In this document: in pieces, positions 1 through 10,984 of the stretch | Position numbering within the stretch: position 1 is the first letter of the stretch | Layout of the letters: each line of letters opens with the position of its first letter | DNA from: Chamaecyparis obtusa | Lineage: Eukaryota; Streptophyta; Pinopsida; Cupressales; Cupressaceae | Assembly (NCBI GenBank): GCA_027943335.1 | Contig: BSBK01003554.1 | Coordinates: 186,001-250,000 of the forward strand | Reading direction: 5' to 3' | Length of the DNA: 64,000 nucleotides | Made by a program: the position numbers and the translations under genes | The notes under the pieces: model-generated | The model's database searches: none | Told to the model about the DNA's origin: nothing | The model's input: only the letters and a program-made list of their open reading frames with translations

Positions 1-370
1 GATATTTTCCACAGCAAGTCAAATTGTGATATTGCTATCAGGATTCAACTGTGTAGTTTTTTGAGTCAAACTCATTGACCCATGATTCATGAGTAGTGGT
101 TCAACACGAACCCATCTCTCATGAGAATGAATGGAACACTTAGCACTCATTGGATCTAGGTGATGCTCACAGAGTACTCGGTCAATGAATAATCAATAAG
201 TAGGAGATATTTTCCACAGCAAGTCAAATTGTGATATTGCAATCAAGATTCAACTGTGTAGTTTTTTGAGTCAAACTCATTGACCATGATTCATGAGTAG
301 TCGTTCAACATGAACCCATCTCACATGAGAATGAATGGAACACTTAGCACTCATTGGATCTAGGTGATGC
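1..370. repeat. Two direct copies of a ~166-bp unit
   Basis: Copy A (1-166) and copy B (206-370) both begin GATATTTTCCACAGCAAG and end TAGGTGATGC. They differ by a handful of substitutions and one 1-base deletion in B (GACCCATG against GACCATG). The 39 bases between them are not repeated. Copy A may begin before the window. No coding capacity is seen. Confidence in the repeat is high; its origin is unknown. Confidence 0.93.
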
Positions 371-524
371 ACCTTTGTGAGCATCACCTAGATCCAATGA
401 GTGCTAAGTGTTCCATTCATTCTCATGAGAGATGGGTTCGTGTTGAACCACTACTCATGAATCATGGGTCAATGAGTTTGACTCAAAAAACTACACAGTT
501 GAATCCTGATAGCAATATCACAAT
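23..524. repeat. 148-bp inverted repeat flanking the second direct copy
   Basis: Bases 377-524 are the near-perfect reverse complement of 23-170, both 148 bp long, so A, B and inverted A' form a head-to-tail plus head-to-head structure. B also pairs with A', separated by only about 6 bases near 371-376, which gives a potential hairpin with a stem of about 150 bp. A transcript across 200-524 would fold into a long dsRNA. It may reflect template switching or a foldback element; neither is proven. Confidence 0.92.
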
Positions 525-859
525 GAACAATCATTCAGTTTTCTCCATTCTATCTACATTAGATACTTTAGCACAGTTTACACTACTAGTGCTCGGTTTG
601 TACTATCTTTGACTACGCAACTCGGTTACCTTTACCACTTACACCGAATGGCAATCACTTACTTGGTCTAGCTTTACCGACTATGCTCACTTCAAGTTAA
701 TAACATATAATACGTAATGCATCTTAATTCATGTTGATATGGTATTCATACAATAGATATAAGGAATTGCTATAAGATATAATTGATTAAGATTCAATTC
801 TCATACTTACTTGATTGTGACTTAAGTAGAAGTGGTGAAATCACCTAATCCATAGGATG
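525..859 (-). other. Possible LTR U3 fragment, no gene
   Basis: No coding sequence is seen. On the minus strand, 585-680 holds several CCGAG/CGGT words (about 593, 620 and 645) like those in the U3 regions of the Copia LTRs further along. This may be the start of C0's missing 3' LTR, which would make C0 a gag-only element, or it may be unrelated LTR debris. Confidence 0.35.
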
Positions 860-1867
860 AGGTGTCAACGACTATTGTACTTGATCCTCCATTTTCTTTT
901 GTTGATCTTCTCCACATTTGGTTCCTCAGCCTTTTGATTCCATCAATGGTATTTTCATTCATATCTTCATTTGGTTCGGGTGCTCAATTTCTGTAGTCTC
1001 TGCTTAAGTGACTGACTTTGTGACAGTGTAGACGTGCCATTCCAGAATTCGTACAATTTCTAGATCTTCCTCTCTATTGTAGTCTCATACAATTTGCAAC
1101 AATATGACCATATCTTCCATAGGCCATGCACAATTAACCCATGTATTGCAATCCCAAGTATAAGAGTTACCTTGTCTTCTCGGTTGATATGTATTTTTTT
1201 GTCTCATTGGTTTCCAAACTAGCTTCAACTATGCCCTGCATTCTTGTGACATATGACCATCCTTGTTGCAAATACTACAATGACTATCCATGTAGTTCTT
1301 CTTAGGTGACTTATTTGTCTTTGATCTACATTCAAATGCTTGATGTCCATATTTGTTACAATTGTAGCAATAACCATCAAATTTAGAAATAGTATTGGGA
1401 ATAACTTTATCTTTACTTACTTTACTCCTGCAAACATTTGTTGTATGACCTAGTTTCCCACAATGGTAGCATGAGAGCTTCTTTGGTCTTGGATTTTCAT
1501 AGACATTCCTTTTCTCTGCTTGATTTGATGACTCTCCTTGCTTAGTATATCCTAATCTAGTGTTGTTGTCTAGTCTCCTCCGACTCCTTAAAAATTCTTC
1601 CATCCTTTTGGTGCTTTCCTCGGCTTTCTTCATCATTTCATTGTGTTGTTGTTGCATCTTCAATTCATTTTTTAATTTTTAATTTTTTTCCCTTAATTCA
1701 CCAATGTCTTCCAATTTCCTAGCAAGCTCATTGTTCACTATGTTAACTTATTGACCTATGATAACCATTTGATTATAAATTTCAAAATGATGCTCAGTCA
1801 GCATTAATATTTCTGATTCTTTTTCTTTTAATTTTTTAATCATTTATCTTTTGTCTTCAATAGCCAT
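860..1867 (-). pseudogene. C0 Gag, C-terminal part with five CCHC zinc knuckles
   Basis: A structural/nucleocapsid Gag of an LTR element that would bind element RNA in virus-like particles. The minus frame from 1867 opens with a Lys/Glu-rich coiled-coil stretch broken by three stops, then a 144-residue open stretch (1663-1229). That stretch holds three perfect C-X2-C-X4-H-X4-C boxes at residues 65-78, 99-112 and 129-142: CYHCGKLGHTTNVC, CYNCNKYGHQAFEC and CSICNKDGHMSQEC. Two more decayed boxes follow at 1130-1089 (CMAYGRYGHIVANC, second Cys lost) and 1034-993 (first and last Cys lost). Plant Copia Gags normally have one box. The N-terminal half lies at 9035-9384, separated by a chromovirus; joining at the ATGTT duplication restores the frame (...QERN-MAIED...). 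A cellular CCHC RNA-binding protein is less likely because of the PBS and LTR upstream. Confidence 0.72.
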
Positions 1868-1870
1868 GTT
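1866..1870. repeat. Target-site duplication ATGTT, left
   Basis: ATGTT directly precedes the TG of the chromovirus LTR and recurs at 9035-9039 directly after its CA end. Five bases is the usual duplication for LTR elements. Confidence 0.88.
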
Positions 1871-3639
1871 TGTCATGCCCTTGCAAGGGAACCGGGGAAG
1901 AGAACAAAGATTCTCTTTGTAAAAAAAAACCTAAGTAATGATTTATGAAAAAAAAATTGAACTTTTAAAAGAATTAAATAAACAAAACATAGTTTAACTA
2001 AGATTCCTCCAAGGTTCCCTTCTTATTTAATGCACAATTTATTTAAGTCCATTTGGTGTACTAGCAACATAATTTTTACTTAAGCAAATTACATCTCAAC
2101 ATTTGTAGATTCTTTATAAAGAAATACAAAGTACTTTCATTTCAATTTGCCATTTAAATCCACCTAAACATTTGATACATTGCAAATATTACATTTGTTT
2201 TTCAATAGCTTTTCACTTAATCAATAATGAGAAACATACTACTTTACTTGGAATGTTACAAAATCTTTTTCTTTTCCAACATACATCTTATACATAAAGT
2301 TCATGCTTTCCATTTTCCTTTTTCCTAAGTCTACCCATTCCAAATACAACATTTTGAAATACATTAATGATTACATTACATTCATCTCCTCTTGGGAGGT
2401 AACAATAATTTACATCATGAAAGATAAATACAAGTCTTCATTCTTCAAAACTAGAACACTATGCAAGCATGAATCCTTAAGCACTGCATCCACAAAAGGT
2501 ACCTCGATAAAAGGATTTACCACCCAACCACGTGGATACCTAAAAGGCCCACTCCCTCATGCTAGGAGATAAACACCAAGGTCCACAAAGAAGGAATAGC
2601 TAGGCCATACCTAGGGTTGGGTAACCTTTCCCAAATAGCAAATAAAAACAAGATCAAAGTATAAATCCTTTTCCAAAGGTTCTAAGGCTCGGTAGAAACT
2701 CTAAGCAACAACCTAAGTGAGTGTCATCGCATAGCCCTCACCCCTTGGGTTGTCTTGGTACTAGCCACTCTGGGCCTTGGCCCCCAAGTAGGCACATGCA
2801 GAACCGAATGCCTTTCATACAAACAAGCACCATTTGATCGTACCTACACATAGGCACCTTCTCCCACTCCCATCCATAGCCTTTACTAGCACTAATGGCA
2901 TGGGTGAGGCATATATTAATCTTTTTAGTGTTTGAACCCATTCCCATAAGTTTTAATTAAATTATCACTTGTTAAAACAACTATCAGTCGGTTATCCTGG
3001 TACTAGCCAATTAGGGCCCCGGCCCCGCACTGAGAGCCACTCATTTGGTGTAGTTAGGTTTTCTACCCTTAACTCACACATCACAAATACATCATACATG
3101 TAGAAAAACACATCATAAGCACATTTGAGAACTGCATCAAAGAATAGAAAATAATAGGATAGTCTAGGGATGTTTAGGAAAATTAGGAATGTTTAGGGAG
3201 GTCTAGAATAGTCCTGATCCTCTTAGACAATCCTAAACCCTAATCCTACTTCCTACACACATCCTAACCCTATTAAGGCATCTAAATGCACCATATAACC
3301 TCCACCAAACATGTAATGAACTTATATAAATTTTATACAAAATTTCATATGCCAAAACAAAATGCACCATAAAACCTCTCGTGCCTGAAATTTAACTAAG
3401 TCTGATTTTTTTTGAAAAAACTAAAATCTAGAAGTTGCATCTTAACTCCTAGGAAGCTGAAACCTATCCCATTCATCCGAAAAGGTATTTAATTCCTTTA
3501 TACAAGTATAACTTAAAGTATAAGAAATTAAAGTACCAAACTTATACTTGTATAAATGAAAACCTGATTATTATACTCCTTGAACTTCAACCCTAATACA
3601 AACGCGACATCTAAACAATGCTAACCTCAGGAAAATGAC

Positions 3640-3815
3640 ATAGATAAAAACAATTGACACGGGAAAATGATAGAGATCAAAACAGTTAACTCTTCCAAAT
3701 GACAGAGATCAAAATAATTAACTCAGGATTCTATAAATCCTAATGCAAACACACACAATTTAGAATTATGACAACAAATTACATTATGACAAAAAATTAC
3801 ATTATGACAACAATA
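3640..3815. repeat. Short tandem repeats inside the chromovirus LTR
   Basis: Three imperfect units built on AAATGACAGAGATCAAAA plus AGTTAACTC lie between 3640 and 3725. They are followed by two copies of AAATTACATTATGACAA at 3776-3810. The purpose is unknown; LTR minisatellites of this sort are often lineage markers. Confidence 0.7.
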
Positions 3816-3869
3816 AAAAAATGGCTGCCATAGCAACTTATAATTCTAAAAACAGCTAACATAAATAAT

Positions 3870-4065
3870 ACAATAATGTGTAAATGTTCAACAATAATAC
3901 AATACTACAAAATATAATAATGTATCAACATTATGCAATAATACAATAATACAGAATACAATAATGTATCAACGTTATGCATTAATACAGGATACAATAA
4001 TGCAATAATGTATAAAATTTCTGCAGTAATACAATATTACAATAATTTATAAACATTCTGCAAAC
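3870..4065. repeat. Imperfect ~55-bp tandem repeat (AATACAATAATG type)
   Basis: Units of the form TACAATAATGTATCAACATT followed by ATGCAATAATACA recur about three times, with a fourth more degenerate unit toward 4060. The array is inside the chromovirus 3' LTR, has no coding role, and could be used to recognise other copies of the family. Confidence 0.72.
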
Positions 4066-5616
4066 AAAAACATGTACAAAAGCATTCCAACAAATCTAAC
4101 ACTAGCATTCATACAATACAAGAGATTTATATCTCAAGATGGATTACAACCTGGAGTCTTGCAAATACCGGTTGATGAAGAAGAATCTACTCCTCTCAAA
4201 CTCTTCCAGCACTCCAAATCCTTTGGAATGAAAACTCCAGCCTCTACCCGAATCAAAAAATGCTACTCTCAGAGAATAATGAATTCTCTCCTCACAACTA
4301 TAATTCCCTACAAATAAAAACGCTCAAATATCTCTTCTTGAATCCAAATTCATATCTAACCCCCTCTCACACAGGAGATCCCTCTATGTATAGATTGGAG
4401 AGTAGTTGCACGGGTATTCTAACCAATGCAAGTATCCACCGGTTATCCATTAATAATACAGTTTGTAAAAGCATTCCCGTAAAGGGATAAATAAATTTTA
4501 AATAGGACTTTAATTTATGTCTCCTAAATTTTGACGATGACAAAATAGATAATAATTATTTTAGGAATAGTTTCACTAACTTACTTACTATGGTAATTTA
4601 CCAAAGTTATTACCCAAATATAAATATAACATAACCTTACCTTAGTATAATAATTTCCTTCACATAATTAATTTATTATATAATAATAATACATATATAT
4701 ATGTATTCATAGGCATATGTGTGCACCCATATGCTTATGGTACATATACCATAAGTAAGACACATTATTTTTAATATTACAAGTATTTAAATATTAGGAA
4801 TATTATTATTTAAACCAAATACATTATAATTTAAACCCACTACTATATCCACAATTATAATCATGATCTTCATATATATTTATATACTACTATGATTAAA
4901 ACATTTATTAATAATATTGCCTTAGACATTTTGTTATTATGAGTATTATAAAATAATACCATAAGATTCTTTATTATTATTGATATTAAAATCACATGAT
5001 TTAATCACATACTAACTTGTTCTTGACAAGATACGCTAGTACATAAGTAGCTACTAATAAAAATAATTACTAAATCATACCCTCATATGAACAGTAATTC
5101 ACATCAATAATCTACTAACAAAATTGAACATACCATGAAGATAATTAGAGCTACCATATTCAAAACCTCATTCTCAATGAATGCAAATGACAAGAAACCA
5201 GCTACAATATCTAGAAAACCAACAAACTAAGAGGACACATAAATACATCACCCACACAAGGGACTGACTCAGGAACTCCCCAACTAAAGGTAAAAAGGAT
5301 CAGAGGCAGAGTTCCTTCCTGTGGAACCTGGTGATATCTCTATAACAACAAAAATGATCAAGGATTTTGAGGGATCACTCAGACCTATGAAGCCAGGTGG
5401 AGATGATACCCGATACCTACAATCCTACATCACCAAGAAGAGATACATGGATACATATGGATATACATACAAATCAAATATATGCAAGTAGATGACTAGG
5501 ATCGATACATCGTGTGGACCTCAACTAATTGAGTAAGTACGACTTTGTCCTGAATCATGAAGATACATCAGACACATATACATGAAACATAAAACATCAT
5601 GATAATGGTTAGATTC

Positions 5617-5827
5617 AAATCCTTGGGTTAGCTCCATAAAACATATAAAGATAGATGGTTTTTCTCATTTCATAAACATATAAATGATAACCATAAATGA
5701 GCATATCAATCATCTGATAAACATATCATCATCCACAAAACATAAATGTAAATGCATAGTTCTAGCCATCATAATAGAATGTCCAAATCAGAAAAGTCCA
5801 TGTATCACCATAGGAGAGGGTATTAGA
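5617..5827 (-). repeat. LTR segment duplicated at 8824-9034
   Basis: This 211-bp part of the 3' LTR (its first bases on the minus strand) is the only part also kept in the 5' LTR remnant. Differences by eye: GAGC/AAGC near 5700, TCCAAA/TTCAAA near 5783, and TAGA/TACA at the end. The copies bracket the pol fragment and could be mistaken for 211-bp LTRs of a small element. Confidence 0.93.
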
Positions 5828-5846
5828 TCCTTCCCCCCTAGAGTTA
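5828..5846 (-). promoter_or_regulatory. Polypurine tract of the chromovirus
   Basis: On the minus strand CTAGGGGGGAAGGATC lies immediately before the 3' LTR and just after the pol stop codon at 5850. This is the expected place for the plus-strand primer of reverse transcription. Confidence 0.78.
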
Positions 5847-5849
5847 GGC

Positions 5850-8823
5850 TTACTCCTCGAAGCCTACAAATAAATATGGATAAGCATCTTTAAGTCTAGT
5901 AGCATCCTCACATGTAGCAAAGGAATCATCATTGGGGTCCCATTGGACCCTTTCCTGCTCTATGGTGTGACCCCTGAGGGTCAATGTTCGCTGCTGGAAA
6001 ATGTGTACCAGCTCTAAAGCCAGTTTCCCGTCCACTACCTGTAATGCATTCCAATCCAAAATGTGAGTCACATCAAGAATATACTTTCTAAGAACTGAAA
6101 CATGAAATACATCATGAATACGAGCAAGGTTGGGTGGCAAGGCACATCGATAAGCTACTGGTCCTATCCTCTGTAGGGCCTCAAAAGGGCCAACAAATTA
6201 GGGTGCCAACTTGGAGCCTTTTCTGTAACGGATTGGACTCTTTCATGGATGCATGCTCAAAAAAAATCTATCACCAAGAGAGAAGTGTACATCAGTCCTG
6301 TGAGCATCATCATACTTCTTCTATCTATCTTGAGTTGTCAAAATATGCTCTCTGATGCGCTTGACTTGCTGTTCCATATCCTGTAACATCTCAGGGCCTA
6401 GAAGTACCCTGTCCTCCAATTGGTCCTAGCTTAAGGGAGTGTGGCATGGACGACCATACAAAGCCTAAAAAGGGGACATACCTATGGAACTGTGATAACC
6501 ATTATTATAAGAAAACTCCACCAAATATAGATACTCTTCCCAATGGGTCTGTCTATCCATAACATACATTCTGAGCATATCCTCAAGAACCTGATTTACT
6601 CACTCCGTCTGCCCATCTTTCTTGGGGTGATAGGCTGAACTAAAGTTGAGTTGAGTCCCTAAAGTGTGCTGGAGTGAAGTCCAAAGCGCTGATGTGAATA
6701 CTGGATCATGATCAAAGATGGTTTTCCTGGGAATTCCGTGAAGTCTCACAATGTCCTTCATGAATACTCTGGCTACTGAAGTTGCTGAGTAGGAGGACTG
6801 CATGGGAGAAAAATGGGCTACCTTGGTGAGTCTATCAACTGTTACCATGATAGCATCATGTCTCCTAGGAGTAACTGGAAGTCCCATAGTAAAATCCATG
6901 GAAATAATATCCCATTTCCATTCTAGCACTAGGTGAGGTTGCAATAGACCAGCGGGATGTTGATGCTCTGCTTTCACTCTCTGACATTCCAAACATCTAG
7001 CCACATAGTCTGCAATATCTCTCTTCATTCTTGACCAATAGTACAAATGGCATAGGTTAGCATACATTTTCTTCACCCCGGGATGTGTCGAATAGGGAGC
7101 CTTGTGTCTTTCTAAAAGGATAAGTGCACGAAGATCTCCTGCCATGGGGACATAGATTCTATTTTGTTGTCGCAACAACCCAAGGGTATCTAAGGAATAT
7201 CCTGAGAAGCGACCTTCCAAGGGTCTTCCTAACTCTATTTCTGTCTTAACCTCTTGACACCAAGAGTTAGAAGTGAGAGCCTCCCTGATTCTTTTCTCCA
7301 AATCTGTACTAAGGGATAGTGCTGATAAAACATGTCTGCGCCTACTCAAAGCATCTGCCACCACATTTGTCTTCCCTTGGATGTACTTAACCTTGAACTC
7401 ATATTCACATAAGAATTCCATCCACCTACATTGTCTAGCATTGAGGTTAGGTTGAGAGAAGATGTACTGAAGGATTCGATGATCTGTTTGGAGTTCAAAC
7501 TTGTGACCCAACAGAAAGTGTCTCCATTTTACTAAGATGTGAACTACTGTTGCAAGTTCTAGATCATGGGTGGGATAGTTAAGCTCATGATCTTTAAGCT
7601 TCCTAGACTCATAAGCCACAACTTGTCCTTCTTGCATAAGAACCGCCCCAATCCCTTCTAGTGAGGCATCTGTGCAAACTACAAAGTTTCCTGATGGTTC
7701 GGGAACCACCAAGATTGGAGCACTAGTTAATCTTTCCTTCAAAAATTAGAAAGTGGCCTCACATTTTTTTGACCAAACAAACTTCTTACCTTTCCTTTGC
7801 AAGGAAGTAATGGGATGCGCTATCTAAGAGAATTCTCTGACAAATCATCTATAATACTTGGCTAGTCCCATAAAGCTATGAACTTTGAGGATGTTAGTCA
7901 GAGTTGGCCACTCCACTATGGCTTTTATTTTGGATGGATCAACATTGATTCCATTTCTTGATATGACGTGTCCAAGATACTTAACCTCTATTTGAAAGAA
8001 TTCACACTTTTCTGCATTGGCATAAAGTTGATTTTCTCTAAGGCACTGCAATACTTGGCAAATATGAACCTCATGTTCTTCAAGAGTTTTGGAGAACACT
8101 AAGATATCATCTAAGAATACTATCACAAATTTATCCAAGTAGGTTCTGAAAAACCCATTCATTAAGCTCATGAATACAAAAGGGGCGTTCGTTAATCCAA
8201 ATGGTACCATGGTGAACTCATAGTGACCATACCTAGTATGGAAAGTTGTTCGATGAATATCGACTTCCTGAATTCTAAGTTGATGGTATCCTAACTTGAG
8301 ATCAATTTTTGAAAATATTTTTGCTCCTTTCATTTGGTCAAATAGATTGTCAATGCGGGGTAAAGGATACCAATTCTTGATCATGACTTTGTTGAGTTGA
8401 CGATAGTCAATGCACAATCGAAGAGAGCCATCTTTCTTCTTCACAAATATTACTGGTGCACCCCATGGTGACACACTGGGTCTGATAAATCCTTTTTCCA
8501 AGAGCCCTTCTAGCTGAAGCTTAAGTTCCTCAAGCTCCTGTGTGGTCATATGGTACGGAGCTTTGGAGATTGCTTCTGCTCCTAGAGCCAACTCAATTCG
8601 GAAGTCAATGTCCCTTTTGGGTGGCATTCCTGGAATTTCTTTGGGAAAAACATCTAAGTACTCTTGTAATAGGGGATGATCTAATGATACATCCCTACTT
8701 TCTCCTTGGTCGAAGTCCTCTACTAAGACTGCAAATAATTGGCATCCTTTGCACATGCACTTCTTGAGTTGCATCGTGGAAATCATGCGGAGAGAGATGG
8801 GTAGTTGCACCCCAACAATCTTG
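5850..8823 (-). pseudogene. pol: Chromovirus pol: RT, RNase H, integrase, chromodomain-like tail
   Basis: Gypsy polyprotein without gag and protease. Minus order: protease-RT linker (8823-8700); RT (8700-7845) with [26 protein letters not shown] and the active-site box FLDDILVF; a short disrupted connection (7845-7742, one stop in each of two joints); RNase H (7742-7330), with TDAS and TDHR; integrase, with an HHCC-type finger (...HPGVKK...C-X2-C in CLECQR), catalytic Asp in SMDFTMGLP, Asp in DHDPVFTS and Glu in DGQTE at 6600. The next 450 bp has several stops (about 6600, 6440 and 6200). The last 96 residues (6140-5850) end with a tail (RGHTIE..VQW..D..YPYLF) like the chromodomain of Tekay/Del elements. 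RT and integrase residues look competent, but stops and the missing gag/protease make it inactive. Confidence 0.88.
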
Positions 8824-9034
8824 AAATCCTTGGGTTAGCTCCATAAAACATATAAAGATAGATGGTTTTTCTCATTTCATAAACATATAAATGATAACCA
8901 TAAATAAGCATATCAATCATCTGATAAACATATCATCATCCACAAAACATAAATGTAAATGCATAGTTCTAGCCATCATAATAGAATGTTCAAATCAGAA
9001 AAGTCCATGTATCACCATAGGAGAGGGTATTACA
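8824..9034 (-). repeat. 5' LTR remnant of the chromovirus
   Basis: Only the first 211 bp of the 3957-bp LTR is left, ending in GGTATTACA at 9034. At 8823/8824 it is fused directly to the protease-RT linker, so one deletion removed about 3.7 kb of LTR together with PBS, gag and most of protease. Confidence 0.9.
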
Positions 9035-9039
9035 ATGTT
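9035..9039. repeat. Target-site duplication ATGTT, right
   Basis: Matches 1866-1870 exactly and marks the right end of the chromovirus insertion in C0 gag. Confidence 0.88.
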
Positions 9040-9384
9040 TCTCTCTTGTTCAACTTGTCTTGTATTTTTCATAACTTCAATCATCCTCACCATTTGTGTT
9101 TCTTGTCCAATTTGTAGTGCTTTTAACTGCTCGGTGAGGTGTTAATTCTTTTCAGACAGATTTGAGATTGTTCCTTCAGATGCATCAGATACACTTTCGG
9201 TTCCTTCAGATAATTCCTCAATCTCTTCTTCCTGATACTGGGTGTCATTTTGTCGAAGTGCTAATTCCTTCCTCCTGCTCAATGACTCCCTTAACTTTTC
9301 CTTGATATCTTCAAGTTGTTTTAGGGTAATTTGCAACTTCAATTTTTGATTTTAAATTGTCTTGTCAAGCTTGTACATTTCCAT
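9035..9384 (-). pseudogene. C0 Gag, N-terminal coiled-coil part
   Basis: Minus frame from an ATG at 9384 (MEMYKLDK), with stops at codon 11 and at 9142. It runs into the chromovirus at 9039. The 66-residue open stretch (9342-9142) is highly charged, with Leu/Ile-spaced heptads (LKQLEDIKEKLRESL), a run of Glu, then a second heptad region ending VEQERN. This is a predicted coiled coil and has no pol motifs. It lies 50 bp downstream of a PBS, as expected for Gag. The frame resumes at 1867 in the zinc-knuckle half. It is not similar by eye to the Gags of E1-E3, so C0 is a different family. Confidence 0.6.
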
Positions 9385-9435
9385 CTCTATGGATCTTTCC
9401 TCTTCAGTGATTAAAATTCTTTAACAAGAGAACCA

Positions 9436-9447
9436 ACTTTGATACCA
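9436..9447 (-). promoter_or_regulatory. Primer-binding site of C0
   Basis: Minus-strand TGGTATCAAAGT, two bases after the LTR. It differs by two bases from TGGTATCAGAGC, the site for initiator tRNA-Met used by plant Copia elements, and fixes the direction of C0 as minus. Confidence 0.8.
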
Positions 9448-9449
9448 AT

Positions 9450-10650
9450 TGTTGGGATTATGAAAAGGTGAGTTACTGAGAGGGGAGGGATGAATCAATA
9501 ACTCTAAACACCTTTTTTCTCAATCTACAAGATAATATCCTTCATTAACCAACTGTCATATTCATAGTTACCATTCAATCATGAACATAACTATACTGCA
9601 AATACATCTAAACTATCAAATAAAAATTCATGACACTTCATACATTGGACATAGATTTTGGTATAGCAGAAAGCCTTGTTAGAAGGTAAAAATGGAGGTG
9701 GGGATGAAACCCACAAAGCTTCACTACTACAATAATAAAGTTTCTTGTTAGGGCATACAAATTTTGATCACTTCTGATGATGTTACCCTATTAGGAATAA
9801 AATTTAAGACTTGTTAAGATCTACCTTGTTAGAGGATTTTAGTAACACTCTTTAAGTGTGCACTCGGTTAAGAGATTTACAATGAGACAATTAAGTCTAC
9901 TCTATTAAGAGATTTTCTACTACGATTGTTAGAAAGTAACAACATAAATGATCTGGATGTTGCAACTTACTTTGCAAAATATCAGATCTTCTTAACTCTT
10001 ATTTGAAATCACTTGTCTGTGATAGATATCTCATTCAAATACTGCTCAGTAGCCTCTGGTATGCTTCTGATAAAAACCTTTTTACTTAGTCAATTCTTAA
10101 CATCATAACCTTATTTGATCTTTAGATTTTCTTCCCCCGATGGCTACTTCTCATCACTATTTATGTAGTCTAACATCTTGGCAATTCTTAAATCATAAAA
10201 ATTCAGACCTAAACTGGGTTATGGAATCATCTAGAAAACATTTTATTAATGATTCATATGAATAACGTAATACAAAACTGCATAAGGATATCCATTTGAA
10301 ATCTCCAAGAAATCTTTACCTCAATTTATGTAAATAGTTTTCTAGATCGATATAAACCATTTTCCTTATTTTCAGTGTCCTTATAAACTTTTATGTGAAT
10401 TCTACATTTCTTGGTAAATATTGTATCTCTACCTCGGTAAAATACTGATGTTCGGTAAACATGTAGACTTGGTTATCATTGTACTTGGTATGCTCAGTAA
10501 TCATGTGGCTCGGTGTTGATGCTTGATCAAGTCTATGCTCGGTTAACATGTCTTTCTCCTTATTGTTCTTCTTGGTTACTATACTTAATTCTTTGACCAA
10601 CTTGTCTATTTTCTTTGTTTTACCGATTATATGTGTGACACTAATGAGAA
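9450..10650 (-). repeat. 5' LTR of C0 (right end uncertain)
   Basis: Starts (plus-left) TGTTGGGATTATG next to the PBS, followed by the G-rich word GAGAGGGGAGGGATGAATCA shared by all Copia LTRs here. Between 9680 and 9930 there are repeated CTTGTTAGA-GG words. The U3 part (10430-10560) has an array of CTCGGT words (10433, 10451, 10510 and 10541, plus decayed TTGGT/CAGT forms). The upstream boundary is not clear; the sequence changes character at about 10620-10670. Confidence 0.72.
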
Positions 10651-10675
10651 CACTTAATGCAATTAGGTGTAATAT

Positions 10676-10966
10676 TTCAAGTGTAAGGGATTGGTGTTCC
10701 TTGAAATCAGTGTTTCAAAAATAGGGTGTTGGTGCTTCCTAGAGTTGTAGCTCTAAAATATTTTTCCAAGAGGCTAATAAAGTTTTAGATTCAAAGTGGT
10801 TTTTACCCTAAGGGGTTTTGCATGATAAATATTGTGTACTTTGTTCTTTTTACATATCTTGATCATATTTCATGTTATAATTGTAAAAATTGAAAAGGAC
10901 AAGTTTTTAAAGTAACCACTGATTCACCCCCCCTCTCAGTGGTGTTTGTATTCCAACATGATCAAG
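10676..10966 (+). repeat. LTR 3'-end fragment, plus strand
   Basis: Contains GGTTTTTACCC-TAAGGGGTTTT followed by TGATTCACCCCCCCTCTCAG and an end in TATTCCAACA. This is the R/U5 layout of the Copia LTRs in this window. It is not followed by a recognisable PBS, and no partner copy is visible. Confidence 0.6.
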
Positions 10967-10984
10967 ATAGGGTGTAGCCGAGTT

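Larger units (their letters stand above)
1871..5827 (-). repeat. 3' LTR of the chromovirus, 3957 bp
   Basis: Bounded by TGTCATGCCC at the plus-left end and GAGGGTATTAGA at the right, where the last bases should read TTACA as in the 5' copy at 9034. The interior has no recognisable ORF. It is AT-rich, has short tandem arrays (3640-4060), and holds a stretch resembling a minus-strand leader near 5220-5340. The left end resembles the solo LTR's right end (GGTTCCCT..GGGGCATTACA), so the two LTRs may belong to related families. Confidence 0.82.
1871..9034 (-). mobile_element. Ty3/gypsy chromovirus (Tekay/Del-like), internally deleted
   Basis: A 7164-bp minus-strand element with perfect 5-bp flanks (ATGTT). 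Reading minus: a 211-bp remnant of the 5' LTR (9034-8824), an abrupt jump into the protease-RT linker, RT, RNase H, integrase with a C-terminal chromodomain-like tail, a polypurine tract, then a full-length 3' LTR of 3957 bp (5827-1871). PBS, gag and protease are missing. Ends are TGTAATACCC (minus start) and GGGCATGACA (minus end). LTRs of several kb fit the Tekay/Del lineage. The two LTR copies differ at 3 of 211 aligned positions by hand count. It sits inside C0's gag. Confidence 0.87.

Noticed and set aside
1229..1663. Cellular CCHC RNA-binding protein gene
   Set aside because: The frame continues upstream into a broken coiled-coil Gag with PBS and LTR, so a retroelement origin is more likely.
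5617..9034. Small Gypsy element with 211-bp LTRs
   Set aside because: The ATGTT duplications are at 1866 and 9035, not at 5612, so the real LTR is 3957 bp and the right copy is truncated.
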